Assembly (NCBI RefSeq): GCF_900461525.1 | Contig: NZ_UGOD01000001.1 | Span: 3,144,001 to 3,208,000, forward strand | Direction of reading: 5' to 3' | Source of the DNA: Legionella busanensis | GTDB lineage: Bacteria; Pseudomonadota; Gammaproteobacteria; Legionellales; Legionellaceae | Length of the DNA stretch: 64,000 nt | In this document: piece by piece, positions 18,128 through 28,716 of the stretch | How positions within the stretch are numbered: position 1 is the stretch's first letter | Layout of the letters: each line of letters begins with the position of its first letter | Translations under genes and position numbers: made by a program | The notes under the pieces: model-generated | Told to the model about the DNA's origin: nothing | Databases searched by the model: none | Seen by the model: the letters and a program-made list of their open reading frames with translations, nothing else

Positions 18128-18799
18128 ATGAGTATCAAAATATATCTCTTTACTCTCTTAGTATTATTAGGATTACTTATGGCAACGTCTGCTTTTCCCA
18201 GCGATATTATTACCATCGAACAGATGGCCAATAAAAAAATGTTAACCACCCCTGCTGAGCCTGTACAATTTCCACTTACGGCAGAAATTTTAGAATTAGT
18301 TAATACCATGAAAGAAAAATTACTTGCTTTAGAAGGCGTGGGTTTGGCTGCACCACAAATAAACCACTCCAAGCGCATCATTGCCATTTATATTCCTTCT
18401 AGTGCTGCATTATTACGTAAAGAAGTAAAAAATTATCCTATTCATTTCTTATTTAATCCCACTTATACACCTATTGCAGATGAAAAATTTGCCGACTTTG
18501 AAGCGTGTTATTCGGTTACAAGTAAATCTGGAAAAGTACCGCGCTATAAAAAGATTAAACTAACCTACTTTGATGAGCATGGAATGCAACATGAGGCTAT
18601 TGAAGAAGGTTTTTATGCGCGCGTTTTACAACATGAGATTGACCACCTTAATGGTACCTTAATCCTTGATAGACTAACCGCAGATTGCGTGCAAGGTCCT
18701 ATTGATGAAATGATGCGATTACGACGCAGTGAATTGTCTGATGAACAAAAAAAATTATTTGATGATTTGTTACGCAAAAAGCAATTAAAGAAAGATTAG
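18128..18799 (+). CDS. Peptide deformylase homologue with an export signal
   Basis: The catalytic core is that of peptide deformylase: motif 1 GVGLAAPQI (residues 70-78), motif 2 EACYS with the metal-binding Cys127 (family consensus EGCLS), and motif 3 QHEIDH with His169, Glu170 and His173. All three metal ligands and the catalytic Glu are kept. Unusually, residues 1-22 form a typical secretion signal (hydrophobic core FTLLVLLGLLMAT, then TSA), so the enzyme should act in the periplasm or outside, not on nascent chains at the ribosome. The length, 223 residues, is longer than the housekeeping enzyme (about 170). AAGGAAA precedes the start. It follows the giant gene by 37 bp and may share its transcript. 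A housekeeping def gene is expected elsewhere. Confidence 0.88.
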   Translation: MSIKIYLFTLLVLLGLLMATSAFPSDIITIEQMANKKMLTTPAEPVQFPLTAEILELVNTMKEKLLALEGVGLAAPQINHSKRIIAIYIPSSAALLRKEVKNYPIHFLFNPTYTPIADEKFADFEACYSVTSKSGKVPRYKKIKLTYFDEHGMQHEAIEEGFYARVLQHEIDHLNGTLILDRLTADCVQGPIDEMMRLRRSELSDEQKKLFDDLLRKKQLKKD

Positions 18800-18898
18800 A
18801 ATGAGTGTTTAGGGATACACTAAATTTTAGTGAACTCGCCAGATTATCTCGCAAGATGCGTCAACTACAGTGGCTTCACCTCATTGTTACGTGGATGA

Positions 18899-18984
18899 AT
18901 TTACAAAGAGAATAGGTAGCCTGGGTGCAGGCCCAAAGGGCCGAAACCCGGGTTTCACTTCGTTTCACCCAGGCTACTACTATC
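18899..18984. repeat. REP-like palindromic element
   Basis: Arms GTAGCCTGGGTG (18916-18927) and its exact complement (18966-18977), with outer arms TTTACA / TGTAAA and a small inner hairpin GGCCC-AAA-GGGCC. The GC-rich content contrasts with the surroundings. Similar 'tagcctgggt...acccgggtt' palindromes are common as intergenic repeats in Legionella and other bacteria. It lies between the convergent deformylase and sucD genes; the 291-bp gap holds nothing else clear. Confidence 0.65.
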
Positions 18985-19090
18985 TGTAAATACTTTTTCT
19001 TTGCCACGCGGGAATGACATTGGCTTTATATAGAAAAAAGACTTCTATTATCCGCGGCAACAATGCGGTTCCGCAAATAAGGCTAACCGT

Positions 19091-19981
19091 TTACTCCCAG
19101 CCAGCTGCCTTACCGATAGCATCACCCAGATCAGCAGGCGAGCGTACTGTCACAACGCCAGCTGCCTCAAGAGCCGCAAATTTTTCAGCAGCAGTTCCCT
19201 TACCACCAGAAATAATAGCACCAGCATGACCCATACGCTTACCTGGAGGAGCTGTTACACCAGCAATATAAGAAACAACTGGTTTGCTTACATTAGACTT
19301 AATGAATTCCGCAGCCTCTTCTTCTGCAGAACCACCAATTTCGCCTACCATAATAATTGCTTCCGTTTGAGGATCCTGCTCGAATAACGCTAAAGCATCA
19401 ATAAAACTTGTACCTGGAATGGGGTCACCACCAATACCAATGCATGTACTTTGACCGAAGCCTTTATCAGTTGTTTGTTTGACTGCTTCATAAGTCAAGG
19501 TACCAGAACGAGACACAATACCAACTTTACCTGGTAAGTGAATAGAGCCTGGCATAATTCCTATTTTACATTCACCTGGCGTTATAATACCTGGGCAGTT
19601 CGGGCCAATTAAGCGAGAATTAGTATTCTTTTCTAAATAAACTTTTACTTGCAGCATATCTAAAACTGGAACACCCTCTGTAATACATACAATTAACTTA
19701 ATACCAGCATCAGCTGCTTCTAAAATAGAATCCTTACAAAAAGCAGCAGGCACATAGATAACTGAGGCATCTGCGCCAGTTGCTTCTACTGCTTCACAAA
19801 CGGTATTAAAAACGGGTAAGCCGAGGTGTTGTTGCCCCCCCTTGCCCGGTGTAACACCACCTACCATTTTGGTACCATATTCGATTGCTTGTTCAGAGTG
19901 AAAGGTTCCTTGTTTACCCGTAAAACCCTGACAAATTACTTTTGTATCTCTATTTACTAATACACTCATTGCTTGCCTCAA
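19091..19981 (-). CDS. sucD: Succinyl-CoA synthetase, alpha subunit
   Basis: The alpha subunit binds CoA and carries the phosphohistidine for the reversible step succinyl-CoA to succinate with ATP/GTP formation. Seen are the CoA-binding [35 protein letters not shown], and the active-site motif GHAGAI with His252. The length of 296 is typical. It is the last gene of the sdh-suc block, 48 bp after sucC. Confidence 0.97.
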   Translation of the reverse strand: MRQAMSVLVNRDTKVICQGFTGKQGTFHSEQAIEYGTKMVGGVTPGKGGQQHLGLPVFNTVCEAVEATGADASVIYVPAAFCKDSILEAADAGIKLIVCITEGVPVLDMLQVKVYLEKNTNSRLIGPNCPGIITPGECKIGIMPGSIHLPGKVGIVSRSGTLTYEAVKQTTDKGFGQSTCIGIGGDPIPGTSFIDALALFEQDPQTEAIIMVGEIGGSAEEEAAEFIKSNVSKPVVSYIAGVTAPPGKRMGHAGAIISGGKGTAAEKFAALEAAGVVTVRSPADLGDAIGKAAGWE

Positions 19982-20029
19982 AATTATTTAATAGGTTATA
20001 AAACCATATTTTATACACTTCATTAATTA

Positions 20030-21193
20030 TTAATTTGCAACTGCCGCTACAATTTTCTTCGCTGCGTCAGTTAAACTATTAGCAGCAATGACATTTAAGT
20101 CGCTCTTATTTAAGATATCTGCTCCAAGCGCTGCATTATTACCTTCAAGTCGTACAACTACTGGAATTTTTAAGTCAACTTCTTTAACAGCAGCAAGTAT
20201 ACCGTCAGCAATTAAATCGCAACGAACGATCCCACCAAAAATATTAACCAATATACCTTTCACTTTTTCATCAGATAAAATAATTTTAAATGCTTCAGTA
20301 ACTCGCTCTTTGGTAGCACCACCACCTACATCTAAAAAGTTAGCTGGCTCGCCACCATGTAATTTAATAACATCCATAGTAGCCATAGCTAACCCTGCGC
20401 CATTGACCATACAACCAATTTCACCATCAAGAGGAATATAATTTAGCTCCCAATCGGTTGCTCTATTTTCACGCTCATCTTCTTGTGATGGATCACGCAT
20501 ATTTTTTAATTTAGGTTGTCGATATAAAGCGTTACTATCAACATTAATTTTGCCATCTAAACAAATCAGCTGACCGGTTTTAGTGATTACTAGTGGATTA
20601 ATTTCAAGTAAGCTTAAATCACACTCTACAAACATTTTACCAAGGCCTAACATTAATTGAGTGAACTGCTTAATTTGATCATTATCTAAGCCAAGTTTAA
20701 AACCTAAATCACGGCATTGATAAGGCATAACGCCAACGAGCGGATCAACGATAATTTTAAAAATTTTTTCTGGCGTTTCATGAGCTACTTTTTCTATTTC
20801 AACACCACCTTCAGTCGAGGCCATAATAACAACCCGTTGACTAGCTCTATCTACTACCGCACTTAAATAAAGTTCTTGACCTATATCACAAGTTTCTTCA
20901 ATTAAAACAGCATTAACAGGCTGACCTTTAGCGTCAGTTTGATAAGTAACTAAGCGAGTACCTAGTAACGATTTAACATACGCTGCTAATTCATCTTTAG
21001 TAGAGACTAATTTTACACCGCCAGCTTTACCACGACCGCCAGCATGAACCTGCGCTTTAGCTACCCATCTTGGTGTAGAAAGTAATGACGCGGCTTGGAT
21101 TGCATCTTCAACATTATAAGCAACATGTCCTTTAGGTGTAGGTAAGCCATAACTGGCGAATAATTGCTTAGCTTGATATTCATGTAAATTCAT
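20030..21193 (-). CDS. sucC: Succinyl-CoA synthetase, beta subunit
   Basis: The ATP-grasp beta subunit binds nucleotide and succinate. The N-terminal [20 protein letters not shown], the grasp segment [18 protein letters not shown] and the C-terminal [16 protein letters not shown] with [10 protein letters not shown] are diagnostic. 387 residues matches E. coli (388). It precedes sucD and is separated from sucB by 149 nt containing a strong hairpin. Confidence 0.97.
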   Translation of the reverse strand: MNLHEYQAKQLFASYGLPTPKGHVAYNVEDAIQAASLLSTPRWVAKAQVHAGGRGKAGGVKLVSTKDELAAYVKSLLGTRLVTYQTDAKGQPVNAVLIEETCDIGQELYLSAVVDRASQRVVIMASTEGGVEIEKVAHETPEKIFKIIVDPLVGVMPYQCRDLGFKLGLDNDQIKQFTQLMLGLGKMFVECDLSLLEINPLVITKTGQLICLDGKINVDSNALYRQPKLKNMRDPSQEDERENRATDWELNYIPLDGEIGCMVNGAGLAMATMDVIKLHGGEPANFLDVGGGATKERVTEAFKIILSDEKVKGILVNIFGGIVRCDLIADGILAAVKEVDLKIPVVVRLEGNNAALGADILNKSDLNVIAANSLTDAAKKIVAAVAN

Positions 21194-21293
21194 TATTACT
21201 AACCCTACTTTTTCTATCGTCTTTAAATTAAAAGTGGCAGAATTTTACCATGGATTTATGGATACGGACATAGGTACAGGAGGAGGATGGATA

Positions 21294-21332
21294 AAGGTAT
21301 ACCTATGATTAGTACAGTTATAGGTATACCTT
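21294..21332 (-). promoter_or_regulatory. Intercistronic hairpin between sucB and sucC
   Basis: Perfect 13-bp stem AAGGTATACCTAT / ATAGGTATACCTT with a 13-nt loop. There is no U-tract, so a site of mRNA processing or stability, separating sucAB from sucCD, is more likely than a terminator. Confidence 0.5.
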
Positions 21333-21342
21333 ATAAATAGAA

Positions 21343-22590
21343 TTAAACGTTTAGTAGTAAACGAGCAGGATCTTCAAGTAATTCTTTTACATTTACAAGA
21401 AACTGGACAGACTCTCTACCGTCGATTAAACGATGATCATAAGATAAAGCAATATACATCATTGGTCGAATAACAATTTCACCTTTCTCAACAACAGGCC
21501 TGTCCTCGATCTTATGCATACCTAAGATGCCAGTTTGAGGGGGATTAATAATTGGCGTTGCTAACAAGGAACCAAATACACCGCCATTAGTAATAGTGAA
21601 GGTACCGCCTTGCATTTCTTCCATACCTAATTTACCTTGGCGCGCGCGCGTTGCTGTATCAATTATCGCTTTTTCAATCTCTGCCATCGATAACTGATCA
21701 GCATTTCTAATAACAGGAACAACAAGACCTCTCTCTGTCGATACTGCAACTCCAATATCGTAATAGCCATGATAAACAATATCATTACCATCAATAGATG
21801 CATTAACAGCTGGAAAACGCTTTAGAGCTTCAACAACAGCTTTAGTAAAGAAAGACATAAAGCCTAAACGAGCACCATGCTTTTTCTCAAAAACATCTTT
21901 ATACTGAGCGCGCAAATCCATTACAGCTTTTAGATTAACTTCATTAAAAGTCGTTAACATAGCAGCATTATGTTGTGCTTGAACTAAGCGTTCTGCAATT
22001 TTAGCTCGCAACCTTGTCATTGGAACACGACGTTCTTCACGCGTGCCGGCCGGGGCTGGGGCTACATTAGGTATAGTTATACTTGGTTGTGTTTCTGTTT
22101 TTGTCTCTGGCGTCGCTGATTGTGTTTTTTCTCGATTTGCAGTAATAAATGCTTCAACATCCTCTTTAGTTAACCGCCCATCTTTATTTAAGCTTGGGAC
22201 GTCAGATGCCTGTAAATTATTTTCAGTTAATAAACGACGTACGGCAGGGCCGGCTACTTTTTCACTAGCACTACTTTCCATCTCATTAGCTTTAACGCTT
22301 GTACCATCATCCGCTTTCTTTGGTGTAGCTTCAGCTTCCTTATTAGCAATTTCACCCTCTTCAATACGGGCTAATAGCTCGCCTGAGGTAACTGTATCGC
22401 CCTCTTTAAAGAGAATTTCTTTAATTACACCGTTGGCTGGAGCAGGAACTTCCAAAACAACTTTGTCTGTTTCTAAATCAAGAAGATTTTCATCTCGGCT
22501 TACTTTATCACCTACTTTCTTATGCCAGGCGGCAATGGTTGCATCAGCAACTGATTCCGGCAAATTAGGTACTTTAACTTCTATAGACAT
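21343..22590 (-). CDS. sucB: 2-oxoglutarate dehydrogenase E2 (dihydrolipoyl succinyltransferase)
   Basis: E2 of the 2-oxoglutarate dehydrogenase complex transfers the succinyl group from E1 to CoA. Domains in order: one lipoyl domain (residues 1-77, [14 protein letters not shown] with lipoylated Lys43), a Glu/Ala/Lys-rich linker, the E1/E3-binding domain (about 113-150, [18 protein letters not shown]), a Pro/Thr-rich linker, and the catalytic domain from [15 protein letters not shown] to the active-site motif [10 protein letters not shown]. 415 residues is typical. AAGAAGG lies before the start. Confidence 0.97.
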   Translation of the reverse strand: MSIEVKVPNLPESVADATIAAWHKKVGDKVSRDENLLDLETDKVVLEVPAPANGVIKEILFKEGDTVTSGELLARIEEGEIANKEAEATPKKADDGTSVKANEMESSASEKVAGPAVRRLLTENNLQASDVPSLNKDGRLTKEDVEAFITANREKTQSATPETKTETQPSITIPNVAPAPAGTREERRVPMTRLRAKIAERLVQAQHNAAMLTTFNEVNLKAVMDLRAQYKDVFEKKHGARLGFMSFFTKAVVEALKRFPAVNASIDGNDIVYHGYYDIGVAVSTERGLVVPVIRNADQLSMAEIEKAIIDTATRARQGKLGMEEMQGGTFTITNGGVFGSLLATPIINPPQTGILGMHKIEDRPVVEKGEIVIRPMMYIALSYDHRLIDGRESVQFLVNVKELLEDPARLLLNV

Positions 22591-22622
22591 GGTTAGACCT
22601 TCTTAAGATTATAATTTGATAG

Positions 22623-25430
22623 TTAATCCAATAATGCTTGATTGACCAATTCTTGTTGCTGCTCGGCATGTAAAATTGGACTACCTACAGCGGGTGACGC
22701 TGCAAACCCACGGCCAGCATAGCGTAAATGCTGGTCAACTTGTAAACAGTCTTTGATATTATGCTGCGATGCAAACCAAACGCCTTGATTTTGTGGCTCT
22801 TCTTGGCACCATACAATATCTTTCGCTAAAGGATAATTAGCTAGTATATTAACTAATGACTTTTTAGGGAAAGGATACAATTGTTCTATACGCACGATAG
22901 CAACATGGTTTAATTGCTCATCTCGACGTTTTTGTAAAAGATCATAATAAACTTTACCACAACATAGTACGACCCGTGTTACTTTCATTGGGTCAAGTTC
23001 ATCAATTTCAGGTATGACATTATGAAACTGACCATTTAAAAGATCACTGATAGGTGATACAGCTAACTTATGTCTTAATAGGCTTTTAGGAGTCATAACA
23101 ATTAAAGGTTTACGAAACTTACGTAACACCTGCCGACGTAACATATGAAAAATTTGTGCCGGCGTTGTCGGTGTACATACCTGCATATTATGTTGAGCGC
23201 ATAATTGCATATAACGCTCAAGCCGTGCAGATGAGTGCTCTGGCCCTTGGCCTTCATAACCATGAGGTAAAAACATGACTAGCCCACATAAGCGGCCCCA
23301 TTTTTGTTCACCCGAGCTAATAAATTGATCAATAACAACTTGAGCGCCATTGGCAAAATCACCAAATTGCGCCTCCCAGATAACTAAAGAATCTGGTGCT
23401 GAAGCCGCATAGCCATATTCAAAAGCAAGCACGGCTTCTTCAGATAATACTGAATCAATAACAACAAAATGTGCATTTTTTGTTGCTGTCTTTTCTAATG
23501 GAATATAAACTTCACCTGTTTGAATCTCATGTAACACCGCGTGACGGTGAGCAAACGTACCCCGGCCAGAATCTTGGCCAGATAATCTAACACAATGACC
23601 TTCATTAAGAAGACTTGCATAAGCCATGGTTTCAGCATAGCCCCAATTCATTTGCACTTCACCACTAGACATTTTTTCCCGTTCACTTAGTAATTTTTTA
23701 ACTACGGGGTGAATTTCAAAGCCTTTAGGTAAATTATGTAGCTGTTGAGAAAGCGCTTTTAAAGTTTGCTCACTAATAGTGGTATCTACTTTATCAGTCC
23801 ATTTAGCATTTAAATAAGGTGACCAATCAATGGATATCTTACCTTCATAATTTTCTCGAGTCACATTAACAACCGGCTGACCTTTATCAAGTTTATTTCG
23901 ATAAGCTTCCATAAGCTCGTTCACTTTTTCTTGAGTGACTAGTCCTTCTTTAATTAATTGTTCCGCATACATTTCACGTAACGGTCGCATGCTTTTAATT
24001 TTTTTATACATGGCAGGCTGGGTAATAGAAGGCTCATCAGCTTCATTATGCCCATGGCGACGATAGCATACTAAATCAATAACGACATCGCGCTTAAATT
24101 TCATTCTAAAATCAAACGCAATCTGCGTTGCGAAGACAACAGCTTCTGGATCATCACCGTTAACATGTAAAACAGGTGCTTGCACCATTTTAGCAACATC
24201 CGTACAGTATAACGTTGAGCGAGCGTCTAATGGGTTACTGGTGGTAAATCCGATTTGATTATTGATAACAATATGAACTGTACCACCTGTAGAGTACCCT
24301 CTTGCCTGAGAGAAATTAAAGGTTTCCATAACAACCCCTTGCCCGGCAAAAGCAGCATCACCATGGATGACAACTGGGACTACAGTGTTTTTTTCTACTA
24401 TATCATTACGACGCTCAAGACGTGTTCTTGCTGAACCTTCTACTACAGGGCCAATGATTTCTAAATGGGAAGGGTTAAAGGCTAATGCTAAATGGACAAC
24501 TGGTCCATTTTTAGTTTGGATATCAGAAGAGAAACCCAAATGATATTTAACATCACCTGTTCTTTCAGATATTATTTTACCCTCAAATTCTTGGAAAAGT
24601 TGATCAGGTGCCTTGCCTAAAACATTCACTAAGACATTTAAACGACCACGATGAGCCATACCAATAACAATTTCTTTTACATTTTCCTGACCACCTTGGC
24701 GAATAATTTCTTTCATCATTGGAATAAAGGCATCACCACCTTCTAAGGAAAAACGTTTTTGTCCAACATAACGTGTTCCTAAATAGCGCTCTAAGCCGTC
24801 AGCTGCGATTAAGTCATTAAGTATTTCTTGCTTTTTATCTGTATCAAAATTAGGACGGCCCCGTGCTGTTTCTAATTTCTGTTGTAACCATTGCGTCTCT
24901 TTCATATTTGATATATGCATATACTCAATTCCTATGCTACCGCAATAGGTATCTTGTAATGCTTGTAAAATATCTTTAAGCGGCATTTGTTGCCCTGAAT
25001 TAAAGTAATCACCAGCACAAAAGCTCTTATTTAAATCGGCTTCATATAAATTATGATGATTTAACCCTAAGCTAGGAACATGAACCCGCTCTGTCATACC
25101 AAGCGGATCTAACTTAGCTGCATGATGTCCATAAGCACGGTAAGCATTTATTAATTGAGCTACTTGAAATTGTTTACTATCCTCAGAAACGACGCTAATT
25201 TGATTAAAATATTTTTTATCTGCATTTTCTAGAAAGTAATTACGTATATTACGGTGAGAAATTTCTTTTGCTACTGAATCGACTTTGGGTAAAGCTTCAA
25301 AAGCTAAGCGCCAATCATTAGGTACAGAATTAGGATCTGCTAAGAAGTCCTCATACAATGCATCAACATAGGCCATATTACCACCAGATAAATAAGAAGA
25401 AGCCCATTGTTTTTGCAGATTACTACTCAT
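22623..25430 (-). CDS. sucA: 2-oxoglutarate dehydrogenase E1
   Basis: Thiamine-diphosphate-dependent decarboxylase of 2-oxoglutarate, first component of the complex. The N-terminal SSYLSGGNMAYVDALYEDFL, the ThDP site HGDAAFAGQGVVMETFN, CYRRHGHNEADEPS and the pyrimidine-domain ARLERYMQLCAQHNMQVC are characteristic. 935 residues equals the E. coli length (933). GGAG precedes the ATG at 25430. It lies 53 nt after sdhB and 32 nt before sucB. Confidence 0.98.
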   Translation of the reverse strand: MSSNLQKQWASSYLSGGNMAYVDALYEDFLADPNSVPNDWRLAFEALPKVDSVAKEISHRNIRNYFLENADKKYFNQISVVSEDSKQFQVAQLINAYRAYGHHAAKLDPLGMTERVHVPSLGLNHHNLYEADLNKSFCAGDYFNSGQQMPLKDILQALQDTYCGSIGIEYMHISNMKETQWLQQKLETARGRPNFDTDKKQEILNDLIAADGLERYLGTRYVGQKRFSLEGGDAFIPMMKEIIRQGGQENVKEIVIGMAHRGRLNVLVNVLGKAPDQLFQEFEGKIISERTGDVKYHLGFSSDIQTKNGPVVHLALAFNPSHLEIIGPVVEGSARTRLERRNDIVEKNTVVPVVIHGDAAFAGQGVVMETFNFSQARGYSTGGTVHIVINNQIGFTTSNPLDARSTLYCTDVAKMVQAPVLHVNGDDPEAVVFATQIAFDFRMKFKRDVVIDLVCYRRHGHNEADEPSITQPAMYKKIKSMRPLREMYAEQLIKEGLVTQEKVNELMEAYRNKLDKGQPVVNVTRENYEGKISIDWSPYLNAKWTDKVDTTISEQTLKALSQQLHNLPKGFEIHPVVKKLLSEREKMSSGEVQMNWGYAETMAYASLLNEGHCVRLSGQDSGRGTFAHRHAVLHEIQTGEVYIPLEKTATKNAHFVVIDSVLSEEAVLAFEYGYAASAPDSLVIWEAQFGDFANGAQVVIDQFISSGEQKWGRLCGLVMFLPHGYEGQGPEHSSARLERYMQLCAQHNMQVCTPTTPAQIFHMLRRQVLRKFRKPLIVMTPKSLLRHKLAVSPISDLLNGQFHNVIPEIDELDPMKVTRVVLCCGKVYYDLLQKRRDEQLNHVAIVRIEQLYPFPKKSLVNILANYPLAKDIVWCQEEPQNQGVWFASQHNIKDCLQVDQHLRYAGRGFAASPAVGSPILHAEQQQELVNQALLD

Positions 25431-25483
25431 GTTTTTTCTCCAAAGAGTTTACTTGCTATTTAAAGCAACTCAGAAAAAATTAT

Positions 25484-26212
25484 TTATGTTTCCTGATTCA
25501 ACATTTGCAGGCGAATATGACTAATCGCCTGCGCCGGATTGAGTCCCTTCGGGCAAACATTTGCGCAATTCATAATAGTGCGGCAACGAAATACACTAAA
25601 TGGATCTTGCAATTTATCTAAGCGGTGTGCCGTTGCAGTATCTCGACTATCAGCTAAAAATCGGCGTGCCTGTAAAAGCCCTGCTGGCCCTATAAATTTA
25701 TCTGGGTTCCACCAATAAGATGGACATGAACTTGTACAGCAAGCGCATAAAATGCACTCATATAAACCATCTAATAATGAGCGTTCTGCCGGTGTTTGCA
25801 GCCGTTCTTTTGCTGGCATATTACTGTCATTTTGCAAATAAGGTTCCACACGTTCATATTGCTGATAAAATTGTGTCATATCAACAACTAGATCCCGAAT
25901 AACCGGAAATCCTGGTAAAGGACGGATAACTATTTTATTTGTATTAAGTTGCGAAAGAGATGTAATACAAGCTAAGCCATTAGTTCCATTAATATTCATA
26001 CCGTCAGAACCGCAAACCCCTTCACGACAGGAGCGCCTGTAAGCTAAAGTAACATCTTGCTCAGCTTTAATTCGCTCAAGCAATGTTAAAAGCATAGGAT
26101 CACTTTTAGCAGGAATTTCCAATGTATAATCTTGCATATAAGGCTTTTCATTACCTTCAGCTTCAGGATTATATCGATAAATGGATAAAGTTAATTTTTT
26201 ATAATCAGCCAT
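25484..26212 (-). CDS. sdhB: Succinate dehydrogenase iron-sulfur subunit
   Basis: SdhB carries electrons from the FAD in SdhA to ubiquinone. All cluster ligands are present: the [2Fe-2S] set in SCREGVCGSDGMNINGTNGL followed by AC, the [4Fe-4S] set in CILCACCTSSCPSYWW, and the [3Fe-4S] set in CRTIMNCANVCPKGLNP. 242 residues is normal. It sits 11 nt after sdhA on the cytosolic face of the membrane complex. Confidence 0.98.
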   Translation of the reverse strand: MADYKKLTLSIYRYNPEAEGNEKPYMQDYTLEIPAKSDPMLLTLLERIKAEQDVTLAYRRSCREGVCGSDGMNINGTNGLACITSLSQLNTNKIVIRPLPGFPVIRDLVVDMTQFYQQYERVEPYLQNDSNMPAKERLQTPAERSLLDGLYECILCACCTSSCPSYWWNPDKFIGPAGLLQARRFLADSRDTATAHRLDKLQDPFSVFRCRTIMNCANVCPKGLNPAQAISHIRLQMLNQET

Positions 26213-26223
26213 AACATACCCCC

Positions 26224-27999
26224 TTAATAAACGCGTTCTTTCGGCGCAAATGGCTCGACGTATTTAGGTGCTGTATTTACAGGCCGAAAATCAATACGCT
26301 CCCCTTCCTCAAAATACAAAGTATGTTTTATCCAATTAGCGTCATCTCGTTTAGGATAATCTTCACGGCTGTGAGCACCTCGACTCTCAGTACGAGCTAA
26401 AGCTGAATGGGCACTTGCATAAGCGGTGGCCATTAAGTTATCTAATTCTAAGGCAGCAATACGTTCTGTGTTAAAAATGTGGCTTTTGTCACTTAGTTTA
26501 GCATGTTTTAAGCGTTCTCGAAGCGCCTGTAAACGGTGCAAACCCTCTTCCATCACCTTACCTGTACGAAAAACACCAAAATCTTCTTGCATAACACGCT
26601 GCATAGCGTCCCGAATTTCAGCAGGGCTCTCACCATCTGTAGAATTCTCCCAACGCAAATAGCGCTCTAATGCAGGTGCAAGATCATCATCTGAAATGTA
26701 AGCTATATCAGGAAGCTCATTAGCAAGCCATAATTCTTCAACATGTAAACCAGCAGCACGGCCAAAAACAACTAAGTCAAGTAAAGAATTTCCACCTAAG
26801 CGATTAGCACCATGTACGGAAACACAAGCACATTCCCCAACAGCATATAATCCTTCAATAATTTGATCAGTACCATCTTTGTGCATTAGAACCTGGCCAT
26901 GAATATTAGTCGGTATACCGCCCATACTATAATGGCAAGTTGGTACAACAGGTATTGGCTCAACAATAGGATCAACACCTGCAAATTTTATAGATAATTC
27001 TCGAATACCGGGCAGACGGGACATAATCAAATCCGCACCTAAGTGATCTAACTTTAATTTAACATGATCAATACCATTAGGATCAAAGCCTCGACCTGCA
27101 CGAATTTCTAAAGCCATTGAACGAGCAACGACATCTCGGGAAGCTAAATCTTTTACACGAGGTGCGTAACGTTCCATAAAACGCTCCCCATCTTTATTAA
27201 TTAGATACCCCCCTTCACCGCGACAACCTTCTGTAACAAGTGTTCCAGCACCAGCAATACCAGTTGGATGGAATTGCCACATTTCCATATCTTGTAATGG
27301 AATGCCTGCTCTTAGTGCCATTCCAAAGCCATCACCTGTATTAATGTAGGCATTTGTTGTCGACTGAAAAATACGGCCTGCGCCACCAGTAGCTAAAATA
27401 CACACCCGAGTTTGGTAAAAAACAATTTCACCAGTCTCTATTGATAAAGCCGTAACGCCAGCAATTCGTCCATGAGCATCTTTAACAAAATCAAGTGCAT
27501 ACCATTCGCTAAAAACATGCGTTTTGGCTTTTAAATTTTGCTGATACAAAGTATGTAAAAGAGCATGACCCGTTCTATCAGCTGCGGCACAAGTTCGAGC
27601 AGCCTGTTCTCCACCAAAATTTTTCGACTGCCCGCCAAATTGGCGTTGATAAATTGTACCATTATCCATACGCGAAAATGGTAATCCCATATGCTCTAAT
27701 TCATAAACTGCTTCAGGACCTGTCTTACATAAATATTCAATGCAATCTTGATCACCAATATAATCAGCGCCTTTTACCGTATCATACATATGCCATCGCC
27801 AATCGTCTGGATGAGCATTGCCTAATGCAGATGTAATACCACCTTGGGCGGAGACAGTATGTGATCGAGTTGGAAATACTTTAGAAAGTAAAGCCACTTT
27901 TAAGCCTGAATTAGCAAGCTGTAAAGCAGCGCGCATACCAGCGCCGCCGGCACCAATAATAACTGCATCAAATTTATTCCTTGCAATTGGCATATTCAT
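26224..27999 (-). CDS. sdhA: Succinate dehydrogenase flavoprotein subunit
   Basis: SdhA oxidises succinate to fumarate. The FAD-binding [14 protein letters not shown], the covalent-FAD histidine in [10 protein letters not shown], substrate-binding HPTG, and the RGEGGYL segment are visible, followed by the C-terminal helical domain ([14 protein letters not shown]). The start at 27999 (591 residues) is preferred: it lies one base after the sdhD stop with GGGGG about 7 nt upstream. An upstream in-frame TTG at 28017 lies inside sdhD. Confidence 0.97.
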   Translation of the reverse strand: MNMPIARNKFDAVIIGAGGAGMRAALQLANSGLKVALLSKVFPTRSHTVSAQGGITSALGNAHPDDWRWHMYDTVKGADYIGDQDCIEYLCKTGPEAVYELEHMGLPFSRMDNGTIYQRQFGGQSKNFGGEQAARTCAAADRTGHALLHTLYQQNLKAKTHVFSEWYALDFVKDAHGRIAGVTALSIETGEIVFYQTRVCILATGGAGRIFQSTTNAYINTGDGFGMALRAGIPLQDMEMWQFHPTGIAGAGTLVTEGCRGEGGYLINKDGERFMERYAPRVKDLASRDVVARSMALEIRAGRGFDPNGIDHVKLKLDHLGADLIMSRLPGIRELSIKFAGVDPIVEPIPVVPTCHYSMGGIPTNIHGQVLMHKDGTDQIIEGLYAVGECACVSVHGANRLGGNSLLDLVVFGRAAGLHVEELWLANELPDIAYISDDDLAPALERYLRWENSTDGESPAEIRDAMQRVMQEDFGVFRTGKVMEEGLHRLQALRERLKHAKLSDKSHIFNTERIAALELDNLMATAYASAHSALARTESRGAHSREDYPKRDDANWIKHTLYFEEGERIDFRPVNTAPKYVEPFAPKERVY

Positions 28000-28000
28000 A

Positions 28001-28348
28001 TTATTGCCCCCATACAATCATTAAACCCCAAATAAATTGGGCACTAAGCCAAATTAGAACAACCATTTGCAAAAATAGACGCCAGCAGGTGGATTTAACA
28101 TAATCAGTCGTAACTGTCCACACACCCACCCACGTATGTAAAGAGAAAGCTACTAGCGCCATAATAGTTGCAGCTTTAAAAAATACGTTAGAAAATAAGG
28201 TATGCCATAGTTGATATTGTAAATGTGGATGAAACAATAAAAAACCAAATAAAAAAAGACAGTATAACGCAAAATAGATGGCCGTAGCTCGCTGAATTAG
28301 CCAATCTTTTAAACCATTTCCTGTTAAACTAGTGACATTGCTTACCAT
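28001..28348 (-). CDS. sdhD: Succinate dehydrogenase membrane anchor, SdhD
   Basis: A small anchor with three membrane helices that binds heme and ubiquinone with Sdh[12 protein letters not shown] near the N-terminus and [15 protein letters not shown] are the SdhD signatures, including the quinone/heme-side residues. The ATG at 28348 is preferred to the in-frame TTG at 28354; it overlaps the end of sdhC by 7 nt (ATGGTAA), implying coupled translation. Confidence 0.93.
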   Translation of the reverse strand: MVSNVTSLTGNGLKDWLIQRATAIYFALYCLFLFGFLLFHPHLQYQLWHTLFSNVFFKAATIMALVAFSLHTWVGVWTVTTDYVKSTCWRLFLQMVVLIWLSAQFIWGLMIVWGQ

Positions 28349-28716
28349 ATCCAAAATCCTAGAAGTAGAGTTAAAATAATTGCAGCTATAATCACAAAAA
28401 TAGCACTTTTACGGCCTGAATCTAAATGCTCACCATAACCTGCATCCATAATTAAATGACGAATACCCGCTAGTAAATGATAAATTAAAGCTGCGCTAAA
28501 GGCCCAAAGAATTAATTTTGCTCCTATACCACTCAATGTCGATTGCAAATGTATGAAGGAAGCAGGGCTCGCTAAAGATAACTCAAGATAATAAAGGACG
28601 ATAGGAAAGAGTAAAAATAAGGCAAGGCCTGAAATTCGATGCAAAATGGACGCAATTGCCATAGGAGGAAATTTTATTGTGGTTAAATCAAGGTTTACTG
28701 GTCTCTTCTTGTTCAC
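28342..28716 (-). CDS. sdhC: Succinate dehydrogenase cytochrome b556 subunit, SdhC
   Basis: First gene of the block. 124 residues with three membrane helices. The conserved RPVNLDLTTIKFPPMAIASI opening, HRISGLALF (quinone-site Ser/Arg region) and the later HLLAGIRHLIMDAGYGEHL, with the probable heme-ligand His, are as expected for SdhC. The order sdhC-D-A-B-sucA-B-C-D is continuous from here, suggesting one long operon. Confidence 0.95.
   Translation of the reverse strand: MNKKRPVNLDLTTIKFPPMAIASILHRISGLALFLLFPIVLYYLELSLASPASFIHLQSTLSGIGAKLILWAFSAALIYHLLAGIRHLIMDAGYGEHLDSGRKSAIFVIIAAIILTLLLGFWIW

Noticed and set aside
18899-18984. Insertion sequence ends
   Set aside because: The inverted repeats enclose only about 60 bp with no transposase, so it is treated as a REP-like palindrome.
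19014-19229. 71-codon plus-strand ORF over the end of sucD
   Set aside because: It overlaps the conserved sucD coding region and has no recognisable protein pattern.
26224-28017. TTG start at 28017 for sdhA
   Set aside because: It would overlap sdhD; the ATG at 27999 has the GGGGG element correctly placed.
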